Notes: generated by a model not told the origin, from the letters alone. A DNA stretch of 64,000 nt from an uncultured Flavobacteriaceae bacterium (GCA_943842625.1 CALTCK010000005.1:1-64000); one strand, 5' to 3'. Numbered from the stretch's first letter, positions 51,385-61,308 are shown. Translations and numbers: made by a program.

Positions 51385-52821
51385 ATGAAAACTTTTAAAA
51401 ATTATAAAATAGTAGCCTTCTTTTTAGCAATGACAATGGTATTGTCTTGTGTAAAAGATGATGACTACGATGTGCCAAATACAGACCCTGTTGCTCCAAT
51501 TATCGATGGAGAAATTATTAGTATTAATGCTTTGAACTCATTATTGGAACAAGAACAAACTACTAATAGTAACGATATTTTGAGTTTTACGGAGAGTAAT
51601 TTATACATTTCAGGTTATGTAATTTCAAATGATGAGGCAGGAAATATATACGAAGAGTTAGTTTTACAGGACTCACCAAATAATCCAACAAGAGGTGTAA
51701 AGGTACTCATCAATGTAAGCCCACTTTATACAACTTATGAATTTGGAAGAAAAGTCTACGTAAAATTAGACGGTTTAGCTGTTGGTTATAATGGAGGTGT
51801 TTTATCTTTAGGTTATAGAGATGGAACACAAGTTGAAGCCATAGCAGAATCTTTGATGGATCAAACGATTATTAGAGAGGTTGAATTGGCAACAATTGAG
51901 GCGATGCCAATAAATATTTCTGATTTTTCTTTAGCTAAAACCAATATGTATGTTCGATTAAATGATGTACAATTTAACAGAAATGATGCTTTGGGAGATA
52001 ACCGAAAAACATTTGCAGCAGAGCCGGAAGATGAATTTGACGGGGAACGAAATTTAGAGAGTTGTTCAGAAGGATTGAGTGTTATTCTAAGCACGAGTAC
52101 TTTTTCAGATTTTAAAGCAGTTGAAGTGCCGCAAGGTAGAGGTTATTTAGACGGAATATTAACGTTGGATTATTTTGGCGAAACCTTTAATATGGTTTTA
52201 AATTCACCAGAAACTATTAATTTTGATAGTACAGATCGCTGCGATCCACAAGAGGTAGATTGTGGTTTAGCCTCAAGCACTGGAAGTAATATTATTTTTA
52301 GCGAATTCTTCGAAACTCAAGAAGAAGGAGAATCTGTTTCTGGTAACGGCTGGACCAATTATATTCAAGAAGGATCAAGAGATTACAGAGCTTATTTTAA
52401 TGATGGCGGAAACGGTAACCCATCTCTAGGAATTTCAGCTTCAATAGGATCTTACAATTCAGATGATGATAGTTCAATTACTTGGTTAATTATGCCAGAA
52501 ATTGATTTTGATGCTCAAAATGGTGAAACTGTTAACTTTAAAACGTCGAATAGTTTTTCAGATGGAAGTACTTTAGAGTTTTTATTTTCAAGCGATTGGG
52601 ACGGAACTACTGAGAATATTATGACAGCTTCTTGGTCAATAATCCCTGCAGCTTATATCGTTAAAGATGATGACTTTTATGGCGATTGGTTCCCTTCAGG
52701 TAATGTAAGCTTGGATTGTATCACTGGTAAAGGGTATTTAGCTTTTAAATATACAGGTAGCGGTGAAGAAGATTTTGATGGAACATATGAGTTGGATGAA
52801 ATTGTAGTTAATTCCAACTAA
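51385..52821 (+). CDS. DUF5689 domain lipoprotein
   Basis: 478 residues, lipoprotein with Cys near residue 22 (TMVLSCVKDDD). Residues 35-290 form the DUF5689 region (FTESNLYISGYVISNDEAGNIYEELVLQD, VLINVSPLYTTYEFGRKVYVKL, an OB-like fold). Residues 300-478 look like a choice-of-anchor-J type beta-sandwich (IIFSEFFETQEEGESVSGNGW ... LIMPEIDFD). Surface lipoprotein by inference, partner of the TonB receptor. Follows it closely and ends at a strong terminator. Confidence 0.88.
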   Translation: MKTFKNYKIVAFFLAMTMVLSCVKDDDYDVPNTDPVAPIIDGEIISINALNSLLEQEQTTNSNDILSFTESNLYISGYVISNDEAGNIYEELVLQDSPNNPTRGVKVLINVSPLYTTYEFGRKVYVKLDGLAVGYNGGVLSLGYRDGTQVEAIAESLMDQTIIREVELATIEAMPINISDFSLAKTNMYVRLNDVQFNRNDALGDNRKTFAAEPEDEFDGERNLESCSEGLSVILSTSTFSDFKAVEVPQGRGYLDGILTLDYFGETFNMVLNSPETINFDSTDRCDPQEVDCGLASSTGSNIIFSEFFETQEEGESVSGNGWTNYIQEGSRDYRAYFNDGGNGNPSLGISASIGSYNSDDDSSITWLIMPEIDFDAQNGETVNFKTSNSFSDGSTLEFLFSSDWDGTTENIMTASWSIIPAAYIVKDDDFYGDWFPSGNVSLDCITGKGYLAFKYTGSGEEDFDGTYELDEIVVNSN

Positions 52822-52843
52822 AACTAGTACAATAATTAAAAAA

Positions 52844-52877
52844 AAAACTGCTTAACTTTAGTCAAGCAGTTTTTTTT
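52844..52877 (+). terminator. Terminator after the DUF5689 gene
   Basis: AAAACTGCTT ... AAGCAGTTTT with further T residues; ten-pair arms, extendable inward by a few pairs. Confidence 0.85.
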
Positions 52878-52960
52878 TAACATTTTTTGAAAATTAGTTA
52901 TCAATTATAAGTTTATTAGTACTTTAACTAACTGATTAACATTTAATAATAAACTAAAGT

Positions 52961-55288
52961 ATGAAGAGTTTACAATCCTTAGCTTCCTTTTTTTTAATAG
53001 TTGGTCTAGTATATTACAGTTTTTTTAGCTTAATGCCTCAAAAAGGTTCGCCAAGCTCCGTAGAAGAGACTAAGTTTTCAACAGAAAGAGCTTTGATTCC
53101 TCTTAAAGAAATTACTAAAGCGCCTCATTATATTGGAACAAAAGAACATGCAAGAGTTCGAAATTATTTAATTAGTCAATTAGAAGAATTAGGTTTAGAA
53201 ACTCAAGTCCAGGAAGGCTTTGTGATCAACCCAAAATGGAAGAGTTTAGACAAGCCAAAAAATATAATTGCTCAAATAAAAGGTTCAGAAAATGGAAAAT
53301 CATTATTGCTATTATCCCACTATGACAGCGCTTTAACTCCTTCTTATGGAGCTAGTGATGCAGGCAGTGGAGTGGTAACTATTTTAGAAACACTTAGAGC
53401 TTATAAAGCAAGTGGAAAGAAACCAAAAAACGATATAATAGTCCTATTCACTGATGCTGAAGAAGTTGGTTTAGACGGAGCTCGTCTTTTTGTAAACAAC
53501 CATCCTTGGGCAAAAAATGTAGGGATTGCTTTAAATTTCGAGGCAAGAGGTAGTGGTGGCCCCAGCAATATGATAGTTGAGACCAATGGAGGTAATAAAA
53601 ATTTAATTAAGGCATTTATGGAAGCAGATGTAAAGTTTCCGGTCGCCTCCTCACTTATGTACAGTATCTACAAAATGTTACCCAATGACACTGACTCTAC
53701 GGTACTCAGAGAGGGAGCGGATATTGATGGTTTCTTTTTTGCTTTTATAGATGATCATTATGACTATCACACAGCAAATGATACTTATGATAATTTAGAT
53801 GTAAATACCTTACAGCACCAAGGAGAATATCTTTTGCCTTTGGTTCATTATTTTGGCGATTCAGATTTAAATCAATTAAAATCCTCGGAAGATCATGTTT
53901 ATATAAACCTTCCTTTTTTTAAAATGGTCAGCTATCCATTTACTTGGGTATTTCCAATGCTACTAGTAGCGATTGTTCTATTTATTGTTTTAATTATTTA
54001 TGGGCTTCGCAAAAGAGTGTTAACCGGAAACGGAGTAGTTAGAGGTTTTATCCCATTCACACTAGCGATGATTTTTTGTGGTATTTTAGGGTTTTATGGC
54101 TGGAAATTAATATTATTAATGTACCCACAATATCAGGAAATACAACACGGATTTACTTATAATGGCCATACTTATATTTCATTTTTTGTACTATTGTCCC
54201 TCGGGGTATTATTTGGTATTTACTATAAATTTTCAAAAAAAATAAATGTTTCTAATTTGTTGATAGCACCGCTAATCTTTTGGATATTAATTAATATAGG
54301 AGTCGCTATTTATTTGAAAGGAGCCGCTTTTTTTATTATCCCAGTTTTTTTAGGGCTGTTGTCTTTATGGATATTGATACGAAAAGATCGTCCAAATTTG
54401 ATTTTATTGACGGTCATTGGCTCTATAGCTATATTTATATTCGCACCATTGGTCCAATTTTTTCCAGTAGGTTTAGGATTAAAAATGCTAGTAGGAAGTT
54501 GTTTGTTTACAGCTCTTTTATTTGGAATATTATTACCAGTTATTGGATTTTACAAATTAAAAAAAGTTCTGGCTATGTTATTTGTTATCGTAGCAAGCCT
54601 ATTTTTTATAAAAGCACATTTATCAAGTAATTTTTCTCCGAACAGACAAAAGCCAAATAGTTTAGTTTATTACCATGACGCAGATAATAATAAAAACTAT
54701 TGGGCAACTTACGATCAAGAATTGGACGATTGGACTAAGGAGTATTTAGGAAATTCTCCAGAACCAGCTTCTAGTTATATTTCGTATGCTTCAGGAAGCA
54801 AGTATGCTAAGGGGTACAAGTTTGCAAATGTAGCCCCCAATAAAAATATTCCTATTTTTAAAACAGTTCTCCATAAGGATACCGTCATCAATCAATATAA
54901 AGAAGTTTCTTTTACAATATTCCCGCAGCGAGCTGTAAATCAAATCAGTCTCTATACAGCAGAAGAAGTAAATTTTAAGTCTCTTTCATTTAATGGGCAA
55001 TTTTTTCCCTTGAATAATAACTTAACTAATGCAGCTCAAAAAATTAAAAGTAAAGAGTTAGTGCGTTATTACGTATCCGATAAGGATAGTTTGGTAGTCT
55101 CTTATGAGGTTTCAAAAAACCAGAAGGTTTCTTTTACCGTGCTAGAATACTCGTATGATTTACTAAATCACCCACAGTTCACAATCAATAAACGAGCTGA
55201 TTATATGATGCCAAAACCCTTTATCGTTACAGATGCTATTATTGTAAAGAAGGAGCTTAACTTGGGAAATCTCTCTACAATTAATTAA
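52961..55288 (+). CDS. M28-family zinc peptidase with multi-pass membrane tail
   Basis: 775 residues. Begins with one membrane segment (residues 8-27). The M28 aminopeptidase domain (about 45-310) has all metal ligands: SHYDS (His), GASDAGSG (Asp), DAEEVGLDG (Glu pair), NFEARG (Glu/Asp position) and the final His in DHYDYHTANDTYDN. About eight membrane helices follow (roughly 325-560), then a periplasmic beta domain (570-775). This is the Fxna/ERMP1-type layout found in Bacteroidota. Likely a membrane-bound peptidase facing the periplasm. Own transcription unit. Confidence 0.9.
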   Translation: MKSLQSLASFFLIVGLVYYSFFSLMPQKGSPSSVEETKFSTERALIPLKEITKAPHYIGTKEHARVRNYLISQLEELGLETQVQEGFVINPKWKSLDKPKNIIAQIKGSENGKSLLLLSHYDSALTPSYGASDAGSGVVTILETLRAYKASGKKPKNDIIVLFTDAEEVGLDGARLFVNNHPWAKNVGIALNFEARGSGGPSNMIVETNGGNKNLIKAFMEADVKFPVASSLMYSIYKMLPNDTDSTVLREGADIDGFFFAFIDDHYDYHTANDTYDNLDVNTLQHQGEYLLPLVHYFGDSDLNQLKSSEDHVYINLPFFKMVSYPFTWVFPMLLVAIVLFIVLIIYGLRKRVLTGNGVVRGFIPFTLAMIFCGILGFYGWKLILLMYPQYQEIQHGFTYNGHTYISFFVLLSLGVLFGIYYKFSKKINVSNLLIAPLIFWILINIGVAIYLKGAAFFIIPVFLGLLSLWILIRKDRPNLILLTVIGSIAIFIFAPLVQFFPVGLGLKMLVGSCLFTALLFGILLPVIGFYKLKKVLAMLFVIVASLFFIKAHLSSNFSPNRQKPNSLVYYHDADNNKNYWATYDQELDDWTKEYLGNSPEPASSYISYASGSKYAKGYKFANVAPNKNIPIFKTVLHKDTVINQYKEVSFTIFPQRAVNQISLYTAEEVNFKSLSFNGQFFPLNNNLTNAAQKIKSKELVRYYVSDKDSLVVSYEVSKNQKVSFTVLEYSYDLLNHPQFTINKRADYMMPKPFIVTDAIIVKKELNLGNLSTIN

Positions 55289-55310
55289 TTTGGTATAAAA
55301 ACTTAAAAAG

Positions 55311-55356
55311 TGTATCAAATATAGACTAGATTTTTTGATTTAAAACATTATATTTG
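55311..55356 (+). promoter_or_regulatory. Promoter of the 55379 lipoprotein with a half-site of the PhoB-like element
   Basis: TATATTTG (55349-55356) is an exact -7 box 22 nt before the start. The half-site TGTATCAA (55311-55318) is identical to the first repeat at 9830. The second repeat is degenerate (TAGACTAG). Counting a 19-nt element (55311-55329), the gap to the -7 box is again 19 nt. Confidence 0.45.
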
Positions 55357-55378
55357 ACTTTTAACCGAAATATAAAAT

Positions 55379-55771
55379 ATGAAAAAATTATTATTTTTTA
55401 TCTTAACATTAGTTTTTGTTGCCTGTAGTAGTGGTGATGGTGATAATAGTAACAATACACCAAATATCAATCCGGATATAGTTGGCACCTGGTTTGGAAC
55501 ATCTACAGATTATGACGGCTCCCTTGTGGAAGAAACACTTGTTTTAAATTCAGACGGAACAGGCTCTATAGCTTTTTTATATCAAGCGGAACAAGACCCT
55601 ATGCCAGAAATCGAGCTTATCCCAGATTGGTATACGGACGATACAACTTTGTATTTAATTTGGTATGAATCTCCCCAAGAATTTGGATATCAATTATCTG
55701 ATAATAATAATGTATTAGAAATTAATTTTTCAGACGGAACAACTGTTATTTATGACAGGATTTCCGACTAA
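55379..55771 (+). CDS. Small lipocalin-like lipoprotein
   Basis: 130 residues. Lipoprotein signal MKKLLFFILTLVFVAC (Cys16) then an Asn/Gly/Asp spacer (SSGDGDNSNNTPN). The mature part opens PDIVGTWFGTSTDYDG, the G-x-W start of lipocalin-like barrels, and ends FSDGTTVIYDRI. The signal peptide and spacer resemble those of the tandem lipoproteins at 7261-8970, and its promoter carries a related half-site. Ligand unknown. Isolated, with a terminator behind. Confidence 0.8.
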   Translation: MKKLLFFILTLVFVACSSGDGDNSNNTPNINPDIVGTWFGTSTDYDGSLVEETLVLNSDGTGSIAFLYQAEQDPMPEIELIPDWYTDDTTLYLIWYESPQEFGYQLSDNNNVLEINFSDGTTVIYDRISD

Positions 55772-55803
55772 CTATTGTAGATTTTTTGAGCATATAAAAA
55801 GAT

Positions 55804-55834
55804 AAAAGCCTAACTTAAAGAGTGAGGCTTTTTT
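55804..55834. terminator. Terminator after the 55379 gene (bidirectional form)
   Basis: AAAAGCCT (55804-55811) and AGGCTTTT (55825-55832) with inner pairs AC/GT, followed by T on the plus strand and preceded by A. It lies between the convergent 55379 and 55905 genes. Confidence 0.75.
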
Positions 55835-55904
55835 ATTTATAAATTAGTATGGTACTTGATGTTTTTTTCTAAGCTGAATATCTACTTACGAATTGTTTAA
55901 AAAA

Positions 55905-56411
55905 TTATTTTTCACTGTTGAATTTTTGTAAATCAATCAGATCTTTTTCCATTTTTTCATCAATTTGAATAAATAAATTTTTAATGGAAATATTTAATTC
56001 GTTAAGCTTATTTTCAAGCTTTGTTGAATCTAGATGAATTTTTTTAACCTCTTGATTCAATAAATAAGTACGAGTTTTAACGACTAGTAATCTTGAGTAT
56101 ATTATTGGAGTATTTAAAGTATCTGGTATTTTTTTTAGGATAGAATCTATATGAGAAACCATTAAATTAGATTTTTCTTTTAAAATCTCTAATGAATTTC
56201 CATTTATGTCATTAGCTTGTTCCTCAAAATCTTCAAAAGCTCCCCACTGAATTACTTCTGCTCGAACATTATCCGGTAGTGATGGGACTATAAACAAAGT
56301 ATCGCCATAGGTGCTCAAATTATAATTTTGAGTTGATAAATTTTTTATAGTTTCTTCAGGCGATTTCCCGCAAGCAAAAATTAAAAGACTGAATAAAAAT
56401 AGATACTTCAT
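55905..56411 (-). CDS. Hypothetical helical lipoprotein
   Basis: 168 residues. Short lipoprotein signal MKYLFLFSLLIFAC (Cys14). The rest is mainly helical and charged, with heptad-like stretches SLEILKEKSNLMVSHIDSIL and LENKLNELNISIKNLFIQIDEKMEKDL typical of coiled coils. No family recognised. It has a clear -7 box upstream and is divergent from the threonine dehydrogenase gene. Confidence 0.78.
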   Translation of the reverse strand: MKYLFLFSLLIFACGKSPEETIKNLSTQNYNLSTYGDTLFIVPSLPDNVRAEVIQWGAFEDFEEQANDINGNSLEILKEKSNLMVSHIDSILKKIPDTLNTPIIYSRLLVVKTRTYLLNQEVKKIHLDSTKLENKLNELNISIKNLFIQIDEKMEKDLIDLQKFNSEK

Positions 56412-56429
56412 TAAAGGTTGGTATTACTA

Positions 56430-56437
56430 CAAATATA
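56430..56437 (-). promoter_or_regulatory. -7 box of the 55905-56411 lipoprotein
   Basis: Minus strand TATATTTG, exact TAnnTTTG, 18 nt before the start codon; a TTTA lies 18 nt further upstream. Confidence 0.55.
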
Positions 56438-56522
56438 CGAGTTCTATTCACATATTAAACTAGAAATAAGTGAATACAAAAGTATAGATTATCCGTATAT
56501 TTACGATGCCAAAACAGATATT

Positions 56523-57464
56523 TTGAAAAAAAGAATACTTATTATAGGAGCTTCCGGTCAAATAGGGACTGAGTTAACCTTGTGTTTGAGAAAAAAATAT
56601 GGAAATTCTAAAGTTATTGCAACTGATATTAGAGAAGATGATGGAACATTAAGCACAGATGGGCCTTTCGAGATTTTAGATGCAATGGATTATAAAGCTA
56701 CTGAAGACTTAATTATTCGTTACGAAATTACAGAAGTATATTTATTAGCAGCGATGCTATCTGCGACTGCCGAAAAATTTCCAATGCGAGCCTGGGATTT
56801 AAATATGACTTCATTATTTAACGTGTTAAATTTGGGTAAGGAACAAAAAGTAAAAAAAATATTTTGGCCTTCAAGTATTGCCGTTTTTGGCCCAACAACT
56901 CCAAAGCAACATACACCTCAAAAAACGATTATGGAACCTTCTACGGTTTACGGTATTAGCAAACAAACAGGAGAAAGATGGTGTGAGTATTATCATAAAA
57001 AATATGATTTAGATGTTAGAAGTATTCGTTATCCTGGTTTAATTAGTTATAAGACTGCTCCAGGTGGAGGTACGACAGATTATGCAGTAGATATTTATCA
57101 TAAGGCAGTTAAACATCAAAAATATAATTGTTTTTTAAATCAAGAAACTACCTTGCCAATGATGTTTATTGATGACGCCATTAGAGCAACTTTGAGCATT
57201 ATGGAGGCTCCAAAAGAAGCTATAAAGGTAAGAAGCTCCTACAATTTATCGGGACTAAGTTTTAATCCCACTGAAATTGCTGCGAGTATACGAAAAAAAA
57301 TACCTGACTTTGAAATAGGGTACGTACCTGATTTTAGACAAAAAATAGCAGACTCTTGGCCACAAAGTATCGACGATACTGCTGCTCAAAATGATTGGTC
57401 CTGGAAAAACGAAACCTCTTTAGATAAAATGACCTCGATAATGTTAGAAAATCTATCGAGTTAA
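56523..57464 (+). CDS. NAD-dependent L-threonine 3-dehydrogenase (epimerase-like SDR), TTG start
   Basis: Extended short-chain dehydrogenase oxidising L-threonine to 2-amino-3-ketobutyrate. I start at TTG 56523, giving (M)KKRILIIGASGQIGTELTL, the family's usual N-terminus; the upstream extension in the same frame has no homology and runs into the lipoprotein promoter. NAD motif GASGQIG, catalytic S/Y/K in WPSSIAVFG and STVYGISKQTGE, and the family marker SIRYPGLISYKTAPGGGTTDYAV are all present. Length 313 fits. The alternative, a UDP-sugar epimerase, is less likely because of the TDH-type motif. Confidence 0.9.
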   Translation: MKKRILIIGASGQIGTELTLCLRKKYGNSKVIATDIREDDGTLSTDGPFEILDAMDYKATEDLIIRYEITEVYLLAAMLSATAEKFPMRAWDLNMTSLFNVLNLGKEQKVKKIFWPSSIAVFGPTTPKQHTPQKTIMEPSTVYGISKQTGERWCEYYHKKYDLDVRSIRYPGLISYKTAPGGGTTDYAVDIYHKAVKHQKYNCFLNQETTLPMMFIDDAIRATLSIMEAPKEAIKVRSSYNLSGLSFNPTEIAASIRKKIPDFEIGYVPDFRQKIADSWPQSIDDTAAQNDWSWKNETSLDKMTSIMLENLSS

Positions 57465-57492
57465 ATTTTAAAAGAACTTTAGATGCTATATC

Positions 57493-57813
57493 TTAAAACC
57501 AAGTTCGTTTACCAACTTGATAGGTATTATAAAAATCTTCATCACTTTTAGTAAGGTAAATAATACCTTCAATAAACCCGATTATTCCGGCAGTACCACA
57601 AGTTAAAAAGGAAATTAAAATTTGTATAAATCCCTCTTTATTATAACCTAGTACGAATTTGTGAACTCCAAAGGATCCAAAAAGAATTCCTAAAACTCCA
57701 GCTAATATTTTTTTGTTGTCCCCATTATTTGATGTTTGGTTCCAACTCTCGTTAAACTCATTTACAGTTTTTTTTGTCTCTGCTTCAAACGAATTTTTAT
57801 TTTCTTCACTCAT
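57493..57813 (-). CDS. TM2-domain membrane protein
   Basis: 106 residues. The N-terminal 35 residues are polar and disordered. Two membrane helices form a TM2 domain: ILAGVLGILFGSFGVHKFVLGYNKEG, then LISFLTCGTAGIIGFIEGIIYLTKSDEDF. This is the typical two-helix hairpin with the conserved G-HKFY-like (GVHKFVLG) turn. Function in bacteria unknown. Convergent with the threonine dehydrogenase gene. Confidence 0.9.
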   Translation of the reverse strand: MSEENKNSFEAETKKTVNEFNESWNQTSNNGDNKKILAGVLGILFGSFGVHKFVLGYNKEGFIQILISFLTCGTAGIIGFIEGIIYLTKSDEDFYNTYQVGKRTWF

Positions 57814-57866
57814 TTTTTTTTTTTAATATTCGTTAAAGATAATCATTTTTCTATAGTTAGGATTTG

Positions 57867-58817
57867 CTATTCGTATTGATTCCCGTTAAAATTATTGATA
57901 ATTTTATTCACAATCACTTTCGCTAATTTTTTTTTACTTTCGATGGTCCATCCTGCAACGTGAGGGCTTAAGATAACTTGATTTAGTGTCAGTAATTCAG
58001 ATAACTCTATGGGCAAATCATACTCAAATAATGATTCAAAAGAACTTTTTTCAAATTCAAGTACATCGAGTCCAGCTCCTAAAATAGCGCCTTTTTTTAT
58101 TGCAGTTACTAAGTCTTTGGTAACGACACTTTTTCCTCTTGCGGTATTTATTAACCAAAAAGGTTTTGAGAACTGTTTTATAAAATCAGCGTTAATTAAT
58201 TGATGAGTTAAGCTGGTCCAAGGAGTGTGTAGGCTTACAACATCAACACGTTCCTGAAATTCATCTAAACTAACTTGTTTTGCATTTTCATCTCCCACTT
58301 CGTTTTTTATATCGTAGCACAAAACCTCACAATCAAAACCTCTGAGTTTTTTTGCAAAAGATTTTCCCATATTCCCATATCCTATGATCCCCACAATTTT
58401 ACCATCCAACTCAATCCCTCTATTTTCTTCTCGTGACCAAAGACCATTTTTAACTTCAAGATCGGCTTTGTTAAGTTTATTAAATAAGGAAAGAAGCATC
58501 CCTAAAGTATGTTCGCCCACTGCATTGCTATTTCCCTCAGGTGCTGATATTAATGCAATTCCTTTAGATTCAGCAAAAGGAATATCGATACTTTCTAATC
58601 CGGCACCCACTCGTGCAATAAACTTTAAATTTGTAGCAGCAGCGATAAATTTTTGATCGCATTTAAATCTGCTTTTTATAACGATTCCGTCATAATTAGC
58701 GATTTTTTTTTCAATTGTCTCTTTTAAGGAAGTGTAATCTTCATCATTTTTAAATCCAGCCTCAGCTAGTTGTTTTATGAGTAATGGGTGATTTTTATCG
58801 AGATGAAGTATTTTCAT
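57867..58817 (-). CDS. D-3-phosphoglycerate dehydrogenase-like 2-hydroxyacid dehydrogenase
   Basis: 316 residues, NAD-dependent D-isomer-specific dehydrogenase, most like the short serA form. NAD motif GIIGYGNMGKSFA (about 142-154); catalytic Arg in NTARGKS, Glu in GAGLDVLEFE, and His in LSPHVAGWT. No ACT domain. Likely first step of serine synthesis, but a related hydroxyacid substrate is possible. Separate from neighbours by about 50 nt on each side; same direction as mgtE. Confidence 0.88.
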   Translation of the reverse strand: MKILHLDKNHPLLIKQLAEAGFKNDEDYTSLKETIEKKIANYDGIVIKSRFKCDQKFIAAATNLKFIARVGAGLESIDIPFAESKGIALISAPEGNSNAVGEHTLGMLLSLFNKLNKADLEVKNGLWSREENRGIELDGKIVGIIGYGNMGKSFAKKLRGFDCEVLCYDIKNEVGDENAKQVSLDEFQERVDVVSLHTPWTSLTHQLINADFIKQFSKPFWLINTARGKSVVTKDLVTAIKKGAILGAGLDVLEFEKSSFESLFEYDLPIELSELLTLNQVILSPHVAGWTIESKKKLAKVIVNKIINNFNGNQYE

Positions 58818-58864
58818 ATTTTCGAGAAATTAGATTCCCTAAAAGTTATTGAGTAGGGTTTCAT

Positions 58865-60214
58865 TTAAAAACCAAGTATGAGTTTTGCAATATAAAAAAA
58901 CAAGAAAATTCCAAATATATCGTTACTGGTAGTTATAAATGGCCCAGTAGCTATTGCAGGATCAATCCCTTTTCGGTCTAAAATAATAGGGACAAATGTT
59001 CCAATTAGAGAAGCTATTATAATAACCGAAAGCATCGATAAAGCTATTGTTATGCTTACGATAAAGTCTTGCCCAACAAATGCTCCAAAAAGAATCACCA
59101 ATAAACCTAAAATACTTCCATTGATCAATGCTAGACCGACTTCCTTTATTAAACGATGAAACATACTCCCTTTAACCACATCGTTTGCTAAACCTTGTAC
59201 AATAATAGCACTCGATTGCACCCCAACATTACCTGCCATGGCAGCAATTAATGGAGTAAAGAAAAATAAGATAGGATAGCTTGATAAAGCTTCATCAAAA
59301 CCTTGTAAAATATATACACTCCCTAAGCCTCCAAAAAGGCCGAGTACCAACCATGGTAAACGAGCTTTTGTAAGTTCATAGATATTATCATCAGCCTCAA
59401 CATCTTGAGAGATACCGGCTGCTAATTGGTAATCTTTTTCTGCTTCTTCTTTGATAAAGTCAACAATATCATCAATAGTGATTCTGCCAACTAACACTCC
59501 TTTTTGATCGACTACAGGGATTGCTTCTAGATCGTATTTTTGCATAATTTTTGCAACCTCCTCATCTTTCGTATCCACAGACACATAATCAACTTTTGAT
59601 ATATATACATCGCTAATATGAGTTTTAGTAGAAGCGGTTAAAAGATCTTTTAACGATAAGCGTCCTTTTAGTTTATCATCTTTATCTGTAACATAAATGG
59701 AATGAACACGAGTCACATTTTCTGCTTGCCTTCTCATTTCTCTTACACAACTAGCTACCGTCCATGTTTCTTTAACTTTTACCAATTCTTTTGCCATTAA
59801 AGCTCCAGCAGTATCTTCTTCATAATTTAACAGTTCAACAATATCAGAAGCATGTTCTTCGTCTTCAATTTTTTCGATTACCTTTTTTTGAATATGATCA
59901 TCAAGTTCTGATACAACATCGGCAGCATCGTCAGTGTCCATTTCTTCAATTTCTTTGGCAATTTCAATAGGAGAGAGACGATTCAGAATTTTTTCTCGAT
60001 CATCTTCATCAAGTTCCATTAAAGCCTCCGAAGTTATTTCACTTTCTAGAGACTTAATAAGGTAGGTAGCTTCTTCTGAATTTAATTCTTCTAACAATTC
60101 AGCAATATCAGCAAAATGGATATCTTTTAGTAACTGCCTTAGGGCAATTCTATCTTTGTTTGCAATGAGTTGGACTACTTTTTCAAGATAATCCGTTGTT
60201 AGTTGAAATTGCAT
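58865..60214 (-). CDS. mgtE: Magnesium transporter MgtE
   Basis: 449 residues. N-terminal superhelical MgtE-N domain (about 35-135) and two CBS domains (about 137-255, [23 protein letters not shown] and the [19 protein letters not shown] phrase) sense cytoplasmic Mg2+. Five membrane helices follow (about 285-449), with the family motif [23 protein letters not shown] and [19 protein letters not shown] carrying the pore Asp. The start codon lies inside the last 32 nt of rsmA, so the two genes are coupled. Complete by length and motifs. Confidence 0.94.
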   Translation of the reverse strand: MQFQLTTDYLEKVVQLIANKDRIALRQLLKDIHFADIAELLEELNSEEATYLIKSLESEITSEALMELDEDDREKILNRLSPIEIAKEIEEMDTDDAADVVSELDDHIQKKVIEKIEDEEHASDIVELLNYEEDTAGALMAKELVKVKETWTVASCVREMRRQAENVTRVHSIYVTDKDDKLKGRLSLKDLLTASTKTHISDVYISKVDYVSVDTKDEEVAKIMQKYDLEAIPVVDQKGVLVGRITIDDIVDFIKEEAEKDYQLAAGISQDVEADDNIYELTKARLPWLVLGLFGGLGSVYILQGFDEALSSYPILFFFTPLIAAMAGNVGVQSSAIIVQGLANDVVKGSMFHRLIKEVGLALINGSILGLLVILFGAFVGQDFIVSITIALSMLSVIIIASLIGTFVPIILDRKGIDPAIATGPFITTSNDIFGIFLFFYIAKLILGF

Positions 60215-60980
60215 CGTTCTCTAATTTTTGAGTGAGCATTATAAATTCAGTAACAGAAAGTTGTTCTGGTCGCTGCCCAAAGATAGCATCTTCTTTCAAT
60301 TTATCAGAAAGATTGAAGACTTTTAAGCTGTTTCTTAATGTTTTTCTTCGTTGTTGGAAGGCAGTTTTTACCACTTTAAAGAGTATTTTTTCATCACAAG
60401 GGAGCATGTAATTTTCTTTTCTTATAAGGCGAAGTACTCCGCTATCTACTTTTGGAGGAGGATTAAATACTGATGGAGGGACCGTAAATAAATATTCGGC
60501 ATCATAAAATGCTTGAACCAAAACAGACAATATACCATAGGCTTTAGACCCTTCTTTTTCACAAATACGTTTGGCAACTTCTTTTTGAAACATTCCAGTA
60601 AATTCTGGTATTTGATCTCGCCATTCTAAAGTTTTAAATACAATTTGTGTAGAAATATTATATGGAAAGTTTCCAGTAATGGCATAAGATTTTCCATTAA
60701 AAAAATTTCTTAAATCAAATTTTAAAAAATCGGCAGGTATTACTTTTAGGTTTTTATTTTTATAATGCTCATTTAGATAAGTTACAGATTCTTGATCCAG
60801 TTCCATGGCAATTACATCCAAGTCCTTATCTATTAAATATTTGGTAAGCACCCCCATTCCAGGTCCAATCTCTAGTACATTCTTATAATTTTCCTGAGTT
60901 AAAGTATCTGCAATTTTTTTTGCAATATTTTCATCTTTAAGAAAATGTTGCCCTAAATGTTTTTTTGCTCTAACAGACAT
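60183..60980 (-). CDS. rsmA: 16S rRNA adenine dimethyltransferase RsmA (KsgA)
   Basis: 265 residues. Methylates A1518/A1519 of 16S rRNA late in 30S assembly. SAM motifs: [19 protein letters not shown] at the N-terminus, [14 protein letters not shown] (motif I), and [15 protein letters not shown] (catalytic NFPY, motif IV). The C-terminal domain has [19 protein letters not shown] and [14 protein letters not shown]. Overlaps mgtE by 32 nt at its 3' end, and lies 2 nt after the DUF4286 gene. Confidence 0.96.
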   Translation of the reverse strand: MSVRAKKHLGQHFLKDENIAKKIADTLTQENYKNVLEIGPGMGVLTKYLIDKDLDVIAMELDQESVTYLNEHYKNKNLKVIPADFLKFDLRNFFNGKSYAITGNFPYNISTQIVFKTLEWRDQIPEFTGMFQKEVAKRICEKEGSKAYGILSVLVQAFYDAEYLFTVPPSVFNPPPKVDSGVLRLIRKENYMLPCDEKILFKVVKTAFQQRRKTLRNSLKVFNLSDKLKEDAIFGQRPEQLSVTEFIMLTQKLENDAISTNNGLS

Positions 60981-60982
60981 CT

Positions 60983-61306
60983 TTAATGGTGAGTAACAGA
61001 ATATTCATCTATAATTTCCAGCTCAGTTCTGAATGCAAGCATCTTATCTGCAAATTTTAATAAACCTTCTTGCTTTAATTTATCTGCATCGTTTTTATAA
61101 TAACTATCCAGAGCCTCCCGAGATTTTGCTTTGTATTGTACCGCATAAGTAGTACCACCCATTTCTTCTTCTACTAATACTTTGGTAAGCCTCGCATCTA
61201 TAAATTTTCCAGTTGCTAATACTTGTGGGATATGATTTTTAATCCATTTTAGCCATTCGTCATGGATACTATCTTCAATATTTACGGTAACATTATATAT
61301 GATCAT
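60983..61306 (-). CDS. DUF4286 family protein
   Basis: 107 residues, small soluble protein. [30 protein letters not shown] at the N-terminus and [25 protein letters not shown] are the characteristic ferredoxin-like strands of DUF4286. Function unknown; conserved neighbour of rsmA in Bacteroidota. 2 nt from rsmA and 2 nt from the TPR gene, so all are one operon. Confidence 0.92.
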   Translation of the reverse strand: MIIYNVTVNIEDSIHDEWLKWIKNHIPQVLATGKFIDARLTKVLVEEEMGGTTYAVQYKAKSREALDSYYKNDADKLKQEGLLKFADKMLAFRTELEIIDEYSVTHH

Positions 61307-61308
61307 AC

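Noticed and set aside
56418-56522. N-terminal extension of threonine dehydrogenase
   Set aside because: Overlaps the divergent lipoprotein's promoter and lies before the conserved N-terminus; TTG 56523 is the better start.
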